Of a DNA stretch of 62,808 bases, positions 43,094-51,652 are shown in pieces. The DNA comes from RECO01 sp050485385 (lineage in GTDB: Bacteria; Pseudomonadota; Alphaproteobacteria; Geminicoccales; Geminicoccaceae): contig JBJHBG010000006.1 in assembly GCA_050485385.1 (NCBI GenBank), forward strand, positions 1 to 62,808, given 5' to 3'. The position numbers and the translations under genes were made by a program. The stretch's first letter is position 1. Every line of letters begins with the position of its first letter. The notes under the pieces were generated by a model, which was not told the origin of the DNA, did no database searches, and saw only the letters and a program-made list of their open reading frames with translations.

Positions 43094-43115
43094 GGCGGCG
43101 GCAATTGCCGCCGCC
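43094..43115. repeat. 22-base perfect palindrome between tctC and tctB
   Basis: Two 11-base arms (GGCGGCGGCAA and its reverse complement) meet at AATT. The RNA would form a very stable stem, 15 bases after the tctC stop and 33 bases before tctB. This is where binding-protein operons often carry a stem that protects the upstream message or reduces read-through, giving more binding protein than permease. Confidence 0.65.
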
Positions 43116-43147
43116 AGCCTCCCCTTCCGCGTCCACGAGGTGAAGCG

Positions 43148-43645
43148 ATGCAGGTCGGACGTGCGCAGATCGGCGACGCGGTTGCCGGCGTCGTTCTCGT
43201 CCTGATCGCCTGGTACGTCTTGACGACGGCATCGGGCTTTCGTGGCGACGGGTGGCTGACGCCGACCGTGCTCGCCTATCTCGTGGGTCTCGGCGGTGTG
43301 GTGCTGATCGTCCAGGCGGCGATCCGGACGCTGCGCGCCCGCGTTCCGGCGGAAGTCCAGGCCGAAGCCGATGCGGACGAGCCAACGAGCCTCACCGTCG
43401 CCGCCATGCTGCTGCCGCTGGCCTTGGTGGTCGCCACCGTGATCTACGTTCTGCTGATCCCCCGGCTCGGCTTCCATCTCGCCTCGCTCCTGTTCATCCC
43501 GGCGGTCCTGGCCTTCCTCGGCATGCGCCGGTGGTGGGTCTACCCCATCACCGCGCTCGGCTTCGTCGGCTTCGTCCACCTCGTGTTCGAGCGGACCTTC
43601 ACCATCCCACTGCCCCGTGCGGCGTGGCTGCCGGGGCTCCTCTGA
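43148..43645 (+). CDS. tctB: TTT transporter small permease TctB, system 2
   Basis: The 165-residue protein has four hydrophobic segments: AGVVLVLIAWYVLTTAS, VLAYLVGLGGVVLIVQAAIR, AMLLPLALVVATVIYVLLIP and WVYPITALGFVGFVHLVFER, as in TctB. An acidic linker lies between segments 2 and 3. It begins 68 bases after tctC, beyond the palindrome, with GAGG before the ATG. Confidence 0.88.
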   Translation: MQVGRAQIGDAVAGVVLVLIAWYVLTTASGFRGDGWLTPTVLAYLVGLGGVVLIVQAAIRTLRARVPAEVQAEADADEPTSLTVAAMLLPLALVVATVIYVLLIPRLGFHLASLLFIPAVLAFLGMRRWWVYPITALGFVGFVHLVFERTFTIPLPRAAWLPGLL

Positions 43646-43678
43646 CATGCGCCGACAGCCGGAAGGGAGCCACGGCCG

Positions 43679-45199
43679 ATGACCGAGCTGATGGTCGACG
43701 GGCTGTTGCAGGTCTTCCAACTGCGCAACCTCGCCGCGGTCGTCGCCGGCACCGTGCTCGGCATGATGGTGGGGGCGCTGCCCGGTCTGACGGCCACCAT
43801 GGGCATCGCCCTCCTGGTGCCCCTCACCTTCGGCATGCCCGCCGATTCCGGGCTGATCATGCTGACGGCGGTGTACGGCGCCGCCGTCTTCGGCGGCTCG
43901 ATCCCCGCCATCCTGCTCCACACGCCGGGCACGCCCGCCGGTGCCGCCACCGCCCTCGACGGCTATCAGATGACGCTCAAGGGCCAGGGCGGCCGCGCCT
44001 TGGGCATCTCGGCCGTGTCGTCGGCCACGGGCGGCATGATGAGTGCCTTGGCGCTGCTGCTGATCGCGCCGCCGCTCGCCACCTTCTCGTTGCGCTTCGG
44101 TCCCTCCGAATTCCTCTGGGTAACGGTGTTCGGACTGACCATCATCGCCAGCCTTTCCCGCGGCAGTATCCTGAAGGGGCTGATCGCGGGCGCGCTCGGC
44201 CTCCTCATCGGCACCATCGGCATCGACCCCTTCACCGGCCAGCGCCGGTTCACCTACGGCCTGCCGCCACTCTACGATGGCGTGGCCATCGTCCCGGCGC
44301 TGATCGGCCTGTTCTCGTTCTCGCAGGCGATGATCCTGGCCGAGGAACGCTGGAAGCCCCAGGTCCGCGCCTTCCTCCACTTCACCTGGCGCGAGTGCAT
44401 TCCGAGCGTGCGCGAGTATCTCCGCCTGCTGCCGCTGATCCTGCGCTCCGGCGGGCTCGGCACCTTCGTCGGCATGCTGCCGGGGGCCGGTGGCGACATC
44501 GCCTCCTGGGTCGCCTACAGCGAGGCGCGGCGCTACTCGCGCAAGCGCGACCAGTTCGGCACCGGCATCCCGGAGGGCGTCGCCGCACCGGAAGCCGCCA
44601 ACAACGCCGTCACCGGCGGCTCGCTGATTCCGCTCCTGACACTCGGCATCCCCGGCAGTGCGGCCGCCGCCGTCCTCCTCGGCGGCCTCTTGATCCAGGG
44701 GCTGATCCCCGGCCAACGGCTCTTCGTCGACCACGGCGTCATCACCTATGCCGTGATCTTCAGCTTCTTTCTCGCCAACATCATCATGATGGTGTTGGGC
44801 CTCTTGGGCGCAGGCGTCTTCCAGCGCATCAACCAAGTGCCGGTGGCGGTCTTGATCGCGCTCATCGTCGCCCTTTCGGTGATCGGCAGCTACGCGCTGC
44901 AGAACAGCCTGTTCGACGTCTGGCTGCTCGTGATCTTCGGGATCCTCGGCTACGCCATGCGCAAGCTCGGCTTCATGCCGGCAGCACTGGTGCTCGGCAT
45001 GATCCTGGCACCGATCTTCGAGCGCGGGCTCCGCCAGGGCCTCTCCATCGGCCGTGGCGACATCAGCTTCTTCTGGGCAAGCCCGATCGCCAAGGTGCTG
45101 ATCGGCCTGACGATCTTCGCGCTCGTCGCACCGTTCCTGCTCGAGCGCCTGGCACCCCAGCGCTACCGAAAGTGGGAAGCATCGAAAACCGACGACTGA
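43679..45199 (+). CDS. tctA: TTT transporter large permease TctA, system 2
   Basis: The 506-residue protein carries the TctA signatures GMMVGALPGLTATMGIALLV, GGSIPAILLHTPGTPAGAAT and EGVAAPEAANNAVTGGSLIP across about 12 segments. It shares the overall plan of the system 1 TctA but is clearly divergent. It completes the second TTT transporter; the regulator that follows starts about 50 bases downstream on the same strand. Confidence 0.93.
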   Translation: MTELMVDGLLQVFQLRNLAAVVAGTVLGMMVGALPGLTATMGIALLVPLTFGMPADSGLIMLTAVYGAAVFGGSIPAILLHTPGTPAGAATALDGYQMTLKGQGGRALGISAVSSATGGMMSALALLLIAPPLATFSLRFGPSEFLWVTVFGLTIIASLSRGSILKGLIAGALGLLIGTIGIDPFTGQRRFTYGLPPLYDGVAIVPALIGLFSFSQAMILAEERWKPQVRAFLHFTWRECIPSVREYLRLLPLILRSGGLGTFVGMLPGAGGDIASWVAYSEARRYSRKRDQFGTGIPEGVAAPEAANNAVTGGSLIPLLTLGIPGSAAAAVLLGGLLIQGLIPGQRLFVDHGVITYAVIFSFFLANIIMMVLGLLGAGVFQRINQVPVAVLIALIVALSVIGSYALQNSLFDVWLLVIFGILGYAMRKLGFMPAALVLGMILAPIFERGLRQGLSIGRGDISFFWASPIAKVLIGLTIFALVAPFLLERLAPQRYRKWEASKTDD

Positions 45200-45249
45200 C
45201 CGCGCGAAGCGAAAAGGACAACGCCCATGCCACCACCCGAGCTCTACCG

Positions 45250-46029
45250 TTGAACCAGCCGCCATCACCTCGTTTCCGCAAGCTGCAAGCCAAGCGCAAG
45301 CTCTACGAAGAGATGGTCGCCGAGATCGAGCGGATGATCCTCGACGGCGAACTGCTGGAGGGCGAGCAACTGCCCTCCGAGCGCGAGTTGGGCGAAGCCT
45401 TCGGCATTGGCCGGACCACCGTGCGCGAGGCGCTGCTCGCCCTGCAGCGCATGGGGCTGATCAAGACCAGTGGCGGCGAGCGGGCGCGGGTCACGCGGCC
45501 GAACGCCCGTCACTTGGTGCGCGACCTCGCGGGGGCCGCGAAGCTGGTGCTCGCCGCGCCGGAGGGGCTGCGTCACTTCCAGCAAGCGCGCCTGATCCTG
45601 GAGACAGCACTCGCCCGCCACGCGGCCGAGACCCGCACGGCGGAGGACCTGAGGCGGCTGGAGGCGGCGTTGGAGGAGAACCGCCGCACCATCGAGGACC
45701 CGGACGCCTTCGTGCGCACGGACGTGCCGTTCCACCATGTCCTCCCGCAGATCCTCGACAACCCGATCTTCCTCGCCCTCTACGAAGCGATGACCGAGTG
45801 GCTGTTGGACATCCGCGAGCAGATGCTGCGCGCTCCTGGACAGACCGCCGAGGCCTATCGCGACCATGTTCGCATTTACGAGGCGATCCGCGACGGCGAT
45901 CCGGAGGCGGCGGCACGCGCCATGCGCGCGCACCTGGAGCGGGTGAACGCCGTCTACCTCGAGATGAAGGCCCACGCGGCCGGCACCGACCGACCCCGCA
46001 CCAACGACGACCAGGGAGACAACTCATGA
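45250..46029 (+). CDS. GntR-family (FadR/FCD) transcriptional regulator
   Basis: The 259-residue protein has a GntR winged helix (KLYEEMVAEIERMILDGELL, then LPSERELGEAFGIGRTTVRE) and an FCD effector domain (FQQARLILETALARHAAE, then YRDHVRIYEAIRDGDPEAAA) with likely metal-binding Asp/His. The start is uncertain. I chose TTG 45250, the only start codon just before the family N-terminus. An ATG at 45227 with AAGGA upstream encodes an 8-codon peptide whose stop overlaps this TTG (TTGA). It probably controls the surrounding catabolic genes. Confidence 0.8.
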   Translation: MNQPPSPRFRKLQAKRKLYEEMVAEIERMILDGELLEGEQLPSERELGEAFGIGRTTVREALLALQRMGLIKTSGGERARVTRPNARHLVRDLAGAAKLVLAAPEGLRHFQQARLILETALARHAAETRTAEDLRRLEAALEENRRTIEDPDAFVRTDVPFHHVLPQILDNPIFLALYEAMTEWLLDIREQMLRAPGQTAEAYRDHVRIYEAIRDGDPEAAARAMRAHLERVNAVYLEMKAHAAGTDRPRTNDDQGDNS

Positions 46030-46724
46030 CCGGACCGACGGCGGACCTGCGCGCCCGCTTCCTTCAACTGCAGCCGGCGGTGGTGGTCGACGTGATGGAC
46101 GCCATGGGCCTCGCCAATGGGGTCCTCGCCGCCACCATTCGCCTCGTCGACCCGAAGAGCGTGCTCTGCGGCATCGCGTTCTGTGCGCGCGGCACCCGCG
46201 TGGTCGGCGCGCGCCCGGCGCCCGCCTCGGGTTCCCGGCCGGTGTTCGAGATCGACCGGCGGCTGCGCACGGGCACCGTCTTCGTCGGCGAGACTGCCGG
46301 CTGCCTGGGCGCCGCGATCGGCGGCAACATGGCGCTTGCCTTCAAGCAGCGCGGCGCTGCGGGCATCGTCCTCGACGGCCCGGTGCGCGACGTCGACGAA
46401 CTGATCGAGATGGACCTGCCGACGGCGGCGACCGGCACCACGCCCATGTCCTTCAAGGGCCTGTTCGAATGGGCCGAACTGGACGTGCCGGTGCGCCTGC
46501 CGGGCCAACTCGGCCAGGCGGTGGTCGTCCGCACGGGCGACGTCATCCTGGGTGACGTCGATGGGCTCGTGGTCGTTCCCGCCGAGCATGCCGCCGCAGT
46601 CGCCGGGCATGCGGCCACCACCATGGAAATGGAAGAGCGGATCAAGACGGACCTCGCCCAGGGCCACGACCGCGAGGAGGTCTACGCCCGCCACGACCGC
46701 TTCGCCCACATCGGCCGCGGCTGA
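46026..46724 (+). CDS. RraA-family aldolase/decarboxylase, paralogue 1
   Basis: The 232-residue protein has the RraA-like fold with the active-site Arg-Asp of the aldolases in IVLDGPVRDVDELIEMDLP, GDVILGDVDGLVVVPAEHAA for the metal/phosphate loop, and VVDVMDAMG near the start. Members split 4-hydroxy-4-methyl-2-oxoglutarate-type acids or decarboxylate oxaloacetate. Regulator of RNase E activity is an old name that probably does not apply. Its ATG overlaps the GntR stop. Confidence 0.85.
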   Translation: MTGPTADLRARFLQLQPAVVVDVMDAMGLANGVLAATIRLVDPKSVLCGIAFCARGTRVVGARPAPASGSRPVFEIDRRLRTGTVFVGETAGCLGAAIGGNMALAFKQRGAAGIVLDGPVRDVDELIEMDLPTAATGTTPMSFKGLFEWAELDVPVRLPGQLGQAVVVRTGDVILGDVDGLVVVPAEHAAAVAGHAATTMEMEERIKTDLAQGHDREEVYARHDRFAHIGRG

Positions 46725-46754
46725 GCGCCGCGCCGGCGGCACTGGAGACTGCCC

Positions 46755-47849
46755 ATGAGGATTCGTTCCGTCGAGGCGTCCGTCCTGCGCATCCCGCTGG
46801 AACGGCAGCCGGCCTTCAGCAACCGGCGGATGACCCATCGCGACTACGCCCTCGTCCGTGTCCGGACCGAGGACGGCCTCGAGGGCATCGCCTATTGCCT
46901 CGAAGGCGTGCTCGTCGCCGCAGCGATCGACGAACTGCTCGGCCCGCTGGTCATCGGCGAGGATCCGTTCGATCACCGCCGCTTGTGGGATCGGATGTTC
47001 CGCTCGAGCCTACAGGTCGGCAGGCGCGGCGCCGTGATGCGTGGCATCAGTCTGATCGACATCGCCCTTTGGGATATCGTGGGCAAGGCCACGGGACAGC
47101 CGATCCACCGCCTGCTCGGCTCCACCGCGGGCGACGTCCGCGCCTACGCGTCGGGCGGCTATTACTTCCCTGATGGCGACCTCGAGAGCCTCCAGCGCGA
47201 GGTGAGCGACTACGCCGAGCGCGGGTTCGATGCGATCAAGATGAAGATCGGCCGGTTGGACGCCGCAGGCGATGCGGCACGGGTCCGATGCGCCCGCGAG
47301 GCCGTCGGACCGAGCGTCCAACTGATGGTGGATGCCAACAACGCATGGGACGCGCTGCCCGCGGCCATGGCGACGATCCGCGCGATCGAGCCATACGACG
47401 TGTTCTGGGTCGAGGAGCCGACCTTGCCCGACGCCATGGCGCTCAGCGCCCGCATCGCGGCGCTGAGCAACGTGCCGATCGCCACCGGCGAGCTCGAGAG
47501 CACGCTCGGAGCGTTCGAGCAACTCGTTCGCTACGGCGCTGCCGAGATCCTCCAGCCTGACGTGACGGTGGTCGGCGGCGTGACCGAGTTCCTCCGCGTC
47601 GCCGATTTCGCCGCAGCGCACGGGCTCGCCATCGCCCCCCACTACTTTTGGGACCTGCACGCACCGCTCGTGGCCGCCTGTCCGAATGCGCTGATGGCCG
47701 AGTACTTCGTGCATGACGACGTGGTGAACTTCGACCTCGTGCTCAGGGATCCCATCGAGGCCAATGCCGGCCGCCTCCCCCTCAACCAAAGCCCAGGCTT
47801 CGGCCTCCGTCTCGACGAGGCCGCCGTCGCACGCTTCCGCCTCCGTTGA
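46755..47849 (+). CDS. mandelate racemase/muconate lactonizing-family enzyme
   Basis: The 364-residue enolase-superfamily enzyme has a capping domain (residues 1-125) and a barrel with all key residues: Lys162 and Lys164 (IKMKIG), metal ligands Asp193 (VDANNAW), Glu220 (FWVEEP) and Glu246 (ATGELE), then Asp269 (QPDVTVVGG) and His296 (APHYFWD). The Lys plus Asp-His pair fits the mandelate racemase or acid-sugar dehydratase subgroups. It abstracts the proton alpha to a carboxylate. It lies between two RraA-type genes, so it probably dehydrates a hydroxy acid to a keto acid that they cleave. Confidence 0.9.
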   Translation: MRIRSVEASVLRIPLERQPAFSNRRMTHRDYALVRVRTEDGLEGIAYCLEGVLVAAAIDELLGPLVIGEDPFDHRRLWDRMFRSSLQVGRRGAVMRGISLIDIALWDIVGKATGQPIHRLLGSTAGDVRAYASGGYYFPDGDLESLQREVSDYAERGFDAIKMKIGRLDAAGDAARVRCAREAVGPSVQLMVDANNAWDALPAAMATIRAIEPYDVFWVEEPTLPDAMALSARIAALSNVPIATGELESTLGAFEQLVRYGAAEILQPDVTVVGGVTEFLRVADFAAAHGLAIAPHYFWDLHAPLVAACPNALMAEYFVHDDVVNFDLVLRDPIEANAGRLPLNQSPGFGLRLDEAAVARFRLR

Positions 47850-48003
47850 GGCCGGGACCACCCCTGGGACGAGCGCGGCCGCGAGGGCTGGACCTCGGAT
47901 GAGCCGATCCGGTGATGGACGCCGGCTCCGTCCCAGCTCCCCGCAGCGTCGGCTTGGCGGACCGAGCCTACGATTCTCGACCACCTCGAAGGAGTGATGT
48001 CCG

Positions 48004-48684
48004 ATGTCGATCGGCTTTCGTGTTCGCACCCGTTTCGAGCGGGTGAGCGGTGAATGGGTGGAACGCGGACGAGTGTTGCCGGCCTCCAACATCGGCGACT
48101 GCATGAACCGCTTCCAGTGCATGGGCCCCGAGATCCGGTACTTCGGCAAACCCGGCACGCCGATGGCGGGCGCCGCACTCACGGTCAAGGGGCGGCCCGG
48201 GGACAATCTCATGCTGCACAAGGCGCTCGACGTTGCGGCACCGGGCGACGTGATCGTCTGCGATGCCGGTGCCGACATGCGCCAGTCGATCATGGGTGAG
48301 ATCATGGCGCGCTGGGCCATGTCGAAGCGTATCGCCGGCATCGTCATCGACGGGCCGATCCGTGACGCTGAGGGTATCCGGCAACTGGATATCCCGATCT
48401 ACGCGCGCGGTGTCACGCCGGGTGGCCCCTACAAGGACGGACCGGGCGAGATCGGTTACGAGGTCGCCTGCGGCGGCGTGGTCGTGCAGCCGGGCGACCT
48501 GATCGTCGGCGACGGCGACGGCATCGTGGTCGTGCCGCGCGAGGATGCCCCGCGGATCATCCCGCTCGCCGAGGCCCACAACGCGAAGGAGGAAGCGACG
48601 ATGGCCGGCATCGCCGAAGGCCGCTGGGATCGTGCCTGGGTCGACGAGACGCTCCGAGCTCGTGGCTGCACGTTCGAGGATTGA
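48004..48684 (+). CDS. RraA-family aldolase/decarboxylase, paralogue 2
   Basis: The 226-residue protein shows the RraA fold: LPASNIGDCMNRFQCMGPEI, DVIVCDAGADMRQSIMGEIM, GIVIDGPIRDAEGIRQLDIP (Arg-Asp pair) and GDLIVGDGDGIVVVPRE. It resembles the GamA-type group more than paralogue 1: the N-terminus is extended and the SxxLxDAL-type start is replaced by SNIGDCM. GAAGGAG precedes the ATG. It follows the enolase-superfamily gene after 154 bases. Confidence 0.85.
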   Translation: MSIGFRVRTRFERVSGEWVERGRVLPASNIGDCMNRFQCMGPEIRYFGKPGTPMAGAALTVKGRPGDNLMLHKALDVAAPGDVIVCDAGADMRQSIMGEIMARWAMSKRIAGIVIDGPIRDAEGIRQLDIPIYARGVTPGGPYKDGPGEIGYEVACGGVVVQPGDLIVGDGDGIVVVPREDAPRIIPLAEAHNAKEEATMAGIAEGRWDRAWVDETLRARGCTFED

Positions 48685-48875
48685 GCCCCCACCCGCATCG
48701 GCAACAGCGGCGGCCGTCGTGCTCCCGGCTCACCGCCCGTGACCCGTGTGTTGGTTGGCCGTTCGCGCTGGCTCCGGGACGCCGAACCGCGCGTGGCCCG
48801 GGAGACATCCCGGCGGCTTGGCGATTGCCACGTGGACATGCAGCGGACGAAGCGACAGCGGGCCTCGAGGCGACG

Positions 48876-49547
48876 TCAGAACACGCGATAGGTTTCGAAC
48901 AGCTCGCGGATGTTCCCGCCCGTCTTCAGGCTGGCGCGGACGATGTCCTCCTTGTCCTTGACCTCGCGCGCCTTGGCGATGACGTCGTCGACCGCACCCG
49001 CGGGGATCACCAAGAGCCCGTCCACGTCGCCCAGGATCCAATCGCCCGGCGCGATCGGCACGCCACCGAGGCGGATCGGTTTGCCGATTTCGGCGATGTC
49101 GTAGCGGTACACGGCGGTCAGCGGCGAGTGATAACGGTTGAATACCGGGAAGCCGAGGTCGAGGATCTGCGGCGTGTCGCGTAAGCCCCCGGCGATCACC
49201 GCACCGCGCGCGCCCTTGGCCTTGGCCGTGGTGCTCATCAGCTCGCCCCAATGCGCGGCCTTGGTCTCGTCGGCCGGGTCCATCACCAGCACGCAGCCCG
49301 GGAAGATGGCATCGAGCATGTCCATCTGGCGATAGCGCGGATCGTTGCCGTCGTCGTAGTGCCGCGCCCGGCCGCGCACCGGCAACACCGGCCCCCACAG
49401 CCTCGTGGCAGGCGTCAGCGGGCGGATGTCGTGCGGCAGGCACTGCTCGCGCAGCCCCAGATCGTCGAGGATGTCGGCGACGGCACCCGTGTAGAGGCCC
49501 GCGAACGCCTCCAGCCGGGCGACCAGCGTCGGCTCGTCCGTGCTCAT
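48876..49547 (-). CDS. RraA-family aldolase/decarboxylase, paralogue 3
   Basis: The 223-residue protein has GLYTGAVADILDDLGLREQC at the start, GARGAVIAGGLRDTPQILDL with the active Arg-Asp pair, and GDWILGDVDGLLVIPAGAVD. A strong AAGGAGG lies before the ATG, which overlaps the hyuA stop (ATGA), so it is made with the hydantoinase subunits. It probably cleaves or decarboxylates an acid released by them. Confidence 0.85.
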   Translation of the reverse strand: MSTDEPTLVARLEAFAGLYTGAVADILDDLGLREQCLPHDIRPLTPATRLWGPVLPVRGRARHYDDGNDPRYRQMDMLDAIFPGCVLVMDPADETKAAHWGELMSTTAKAKGARGAVIAGGLRDTPQILDLGFPVFNRYHSPLTAVYRYDIAEIGKPIRLGGVPIAPGDWILGDVDGLLVIPAGAVDDVIAKAREVKDKEDIVRASLKTGGNIRELFETYRVF

Positions 49548-51652
49548 GGTTCGCCTCCTTCCTCGCTCAGTTCGATCAGCATGTTCCCGAAGCGATCCAG
49601 GTGTGCCGTCGCATCGGGTGGGATGACGCAAGTGGCATCGTACTCCTCGACGATGGCAGGCCCGACGATGCCGGCGGCGAGGTCGGCACGCCGCAGGACG
49701 GGGGTTTCCAGCCAGCCATGGCCCGGACCGAAATACGCCTGACGACTGCCGCCGGTAACCGCGGCTTCGCGGCGGGTGAACACGAGTTCGTCCGGTTGCA
49801 GGGGGCGGTCGGCGATGCCGCGGGCGACCACCTGTATGTTGACGATCTCCACCGGCTCGTCGGGGCCGGCGCGATGGCCATAGGTGCGCTCGTGCTCCTG
49901 CGCGAACGCTTCGTCCAAGGCGGCGAGCGCGGCACGGTCGATCGGCCCGTCGGGCATCGGCACCGTCAACTCGTAGATCTGCCCCTGGTAGTGCAGCGAC
50001 GCCGAGCGCTCGATCTCCGTGCGATCCGCAGCGAAGCCCTCGCGGGTCAGTTGCGCTCGTGCCTCGTCCACCAGCGCATCCCAGTCCCCTTGCAGGTGGG
50101 CGAGATCGGCCGTGCGGGTCAGTTGGCGCACGGTGCGCGAGAAATGGTGCTCGACGTCGGCGTAGAGCAGGCCGAAGGCGCTGAAGAGGCCCGGCGACGG
50201 CGGCACGACGATGTGGCGCATGCCGAGTTGACGAGCGAGTACCGCGGCGAAGATCGGTCCGTTGCCGCCGAAGGCGCACAGCGCGAACTGACGCACGTCG
50301 CGCCCGCGCTCGGTCGAGACGGCCTTGATCGCGCGCATCATCCGCGCCGCCGCGACGCGATAGGCGCCATGCGCCGCCTGGGCGAGATCCAGGCCCAGAG
50401 GGCGCGCCACCTGGGCCTCGAAAACGGCCTCCGCATGCGCCTTGTCGATGGTCAGTTCGCCACCGACGAGATGGGCGGGGTTGAGATAGCCCAGGATCAG
50501 GTTGGCGTCGGTGACCGTCGGCACCGTCCCGCCCTTGGCATAGCACACCGGCCCCGGATCGGCGCCGGCACTCTCGGGGCCGACTTGCAGCCCGCCACCG
50601 CGGTCGATCTGGACCAAAGAGCCGCCACCGGCGCCGACCTCGGCAAGGTCGATCGCCGGCACCTTCAAGGCATAGCCACCCCCGGTCATGAGCCGCGAGC
50701 CCATCAGGATGCCGCCGCCGACCTGATATTCCTGGCTGCGGGTGACGCTGCCGCCCTCGATCAGCGAGGCCTTGGCGGTGGTGCCGCCCATGTCGAAGCT
50801 GACGACGTCGCTGAAGCCCATGCGCCGGGCGATGGATTGGGCGCCGACGACCCCCGCCGCCGGCCCCGACTCGATGATCGTACACGGCTTCTTCGCCGCC
50901 GCCTCGTCGGTCATCAGGCCGCCGTTGGACTGCATGATGTAGAGCGGCGCGCGCACCTCGCCCGTGTCCAGCCCGGCGCGCAGCCGCGCCAGATAGCTGC
51001 CAACGACGGGCATCACGTAGGTGTTCACTACCGTCGTCGACGTGCGCTCGTACTCCTTGATCTCCGGCAGCACGTCGAAGGAGATGCAGTGCGGCAGGCC
51101 CGGTGCCAGGCGCTGGATCGCCGCCTGCACGATGCGCTCGTGGGCGGGATTGGCGAAGGCGTTGAGCAGGCAGACGGCGATCGCCTCGACGCCCTCGTCG
51201 AGCAGCCGGCGCACCGCCGCTTCGGCATCGGCTGGATCGAGCGGGCGCTCGACGTTGCCACGGACGTCGATGCGTTCGTCCACCGTCCGCCGCAGATAGC
51301 GCTCGACCAAGGCCGGCGGCTTCTGCCAGGTCAGATCGTAGAGCTTGGGCATCCGCAGCGTGCGAATCTCCAAGACGTCGCGAAAGCCCGCCGTGGTGAC
51401 GAGCCCGGTGCGCGCCCCCTTCTGCTCGAGAATGGCGTTCGAGGCGACCGTCGTACCGTGGCGGACTTCCCGTACCGAGCGGGGGCCGATGCCGTGCTCG
51501 GCGAACAGTGCGGCGAGGCCGTCGACGATGGCCTGCGCGTAGTTGCCGACCGAGGACGAGACCTTCTTGGTGCGGACACGTCCGGCCGCATCCACCACCA
51601 CGATGTCGGTGAAGGTGCCGCCGATGTCGACGCCGATGCGATGCTCGCTCAT
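49544..51652 (-). CDS. hyuA: hydantoinase/oxoprolinase subunit A
   Basis: The 702-residue protein is the ATP-binding subunit of the N-methylhydantoinase/acetophenone carboxylase/oxoprolinase family. It has HRIGVDIGGTFTDIVVVDAA (phosphate 1), VSFDMGGTTAKASLIEGG (phosphate 2), LYIMQSNGGLMTDEAAA and FALCAFGGNGPIFAAVLARQ in actin-like order. These enzymes use ATP to open a lactam or carboxylate a substrate. The ATG overlaps the hyuB stop. Confidence 0.92.
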   Translation of the reverse strand: MSEHRIGVDIGGTFTDIVVVDAAGRVRTKKVSSSVGNYAQAIVDGLAALFAEHGIGPRSVREVRHGTTVASNAILEQKGARTGLVTTAGFRDVLEIRTLRMPKLYDLTWQKPPALVERYLRRTVDERIDVRGNVERPLDPADAEAAVRRLLDEGVEAIAVCLLNAFANPAHERIVQAAIQRLAPGLPHCISFDVLPEIKEYERTSTTVVNTYVMPVVGSYLARLRAGLDTGEVRAPLYIMQSNGGLMTDEAAAKKPCTIIESGPAAGVVGAQSIARRMGFSDVVSFDMGGTTAKASLIEGGSVTRSQEYQVGGGILMGSRLMTGGGYALKVPAIDLAEVGAGGGSLVQIDRGGGLQVGPESAGADPGPVCYAKGGTVPTVTDANLILGYLNPAHLVGGELTIDKAHAEAVFEAQVARPLGLDLAQAAHGAYRVAAARMMRAIKAVSTERGRDVRQFALCAFGGNGPIFAAVLARQLGMRHIVVPPSPGLFSAFGLLYADVEHHFSRTVRQLTRTADLAHLQGDWDALVDEARAQLTREGFAADRTEIERSASLHYQGQIYELTVPMPDGPIDRAALAALDEAFAQEHERTYGHRAGPDEPVEIVNIQVVARGIADRPLQPDELVFTRREAAVTGGSRQAYFGPGHGWLETPVLRRADLAAGIVGPAIVEEYDATCVIPPDATAHLDRFGNMLIELSEEGGEP

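Noticed and set aside
46026..48684. Regulator of RNase E activity (RraA) function for the paralogues
   Set aside because: They keep aldolase active-site residues and sit in catabolic operons, so the RNase E role is unlikely.
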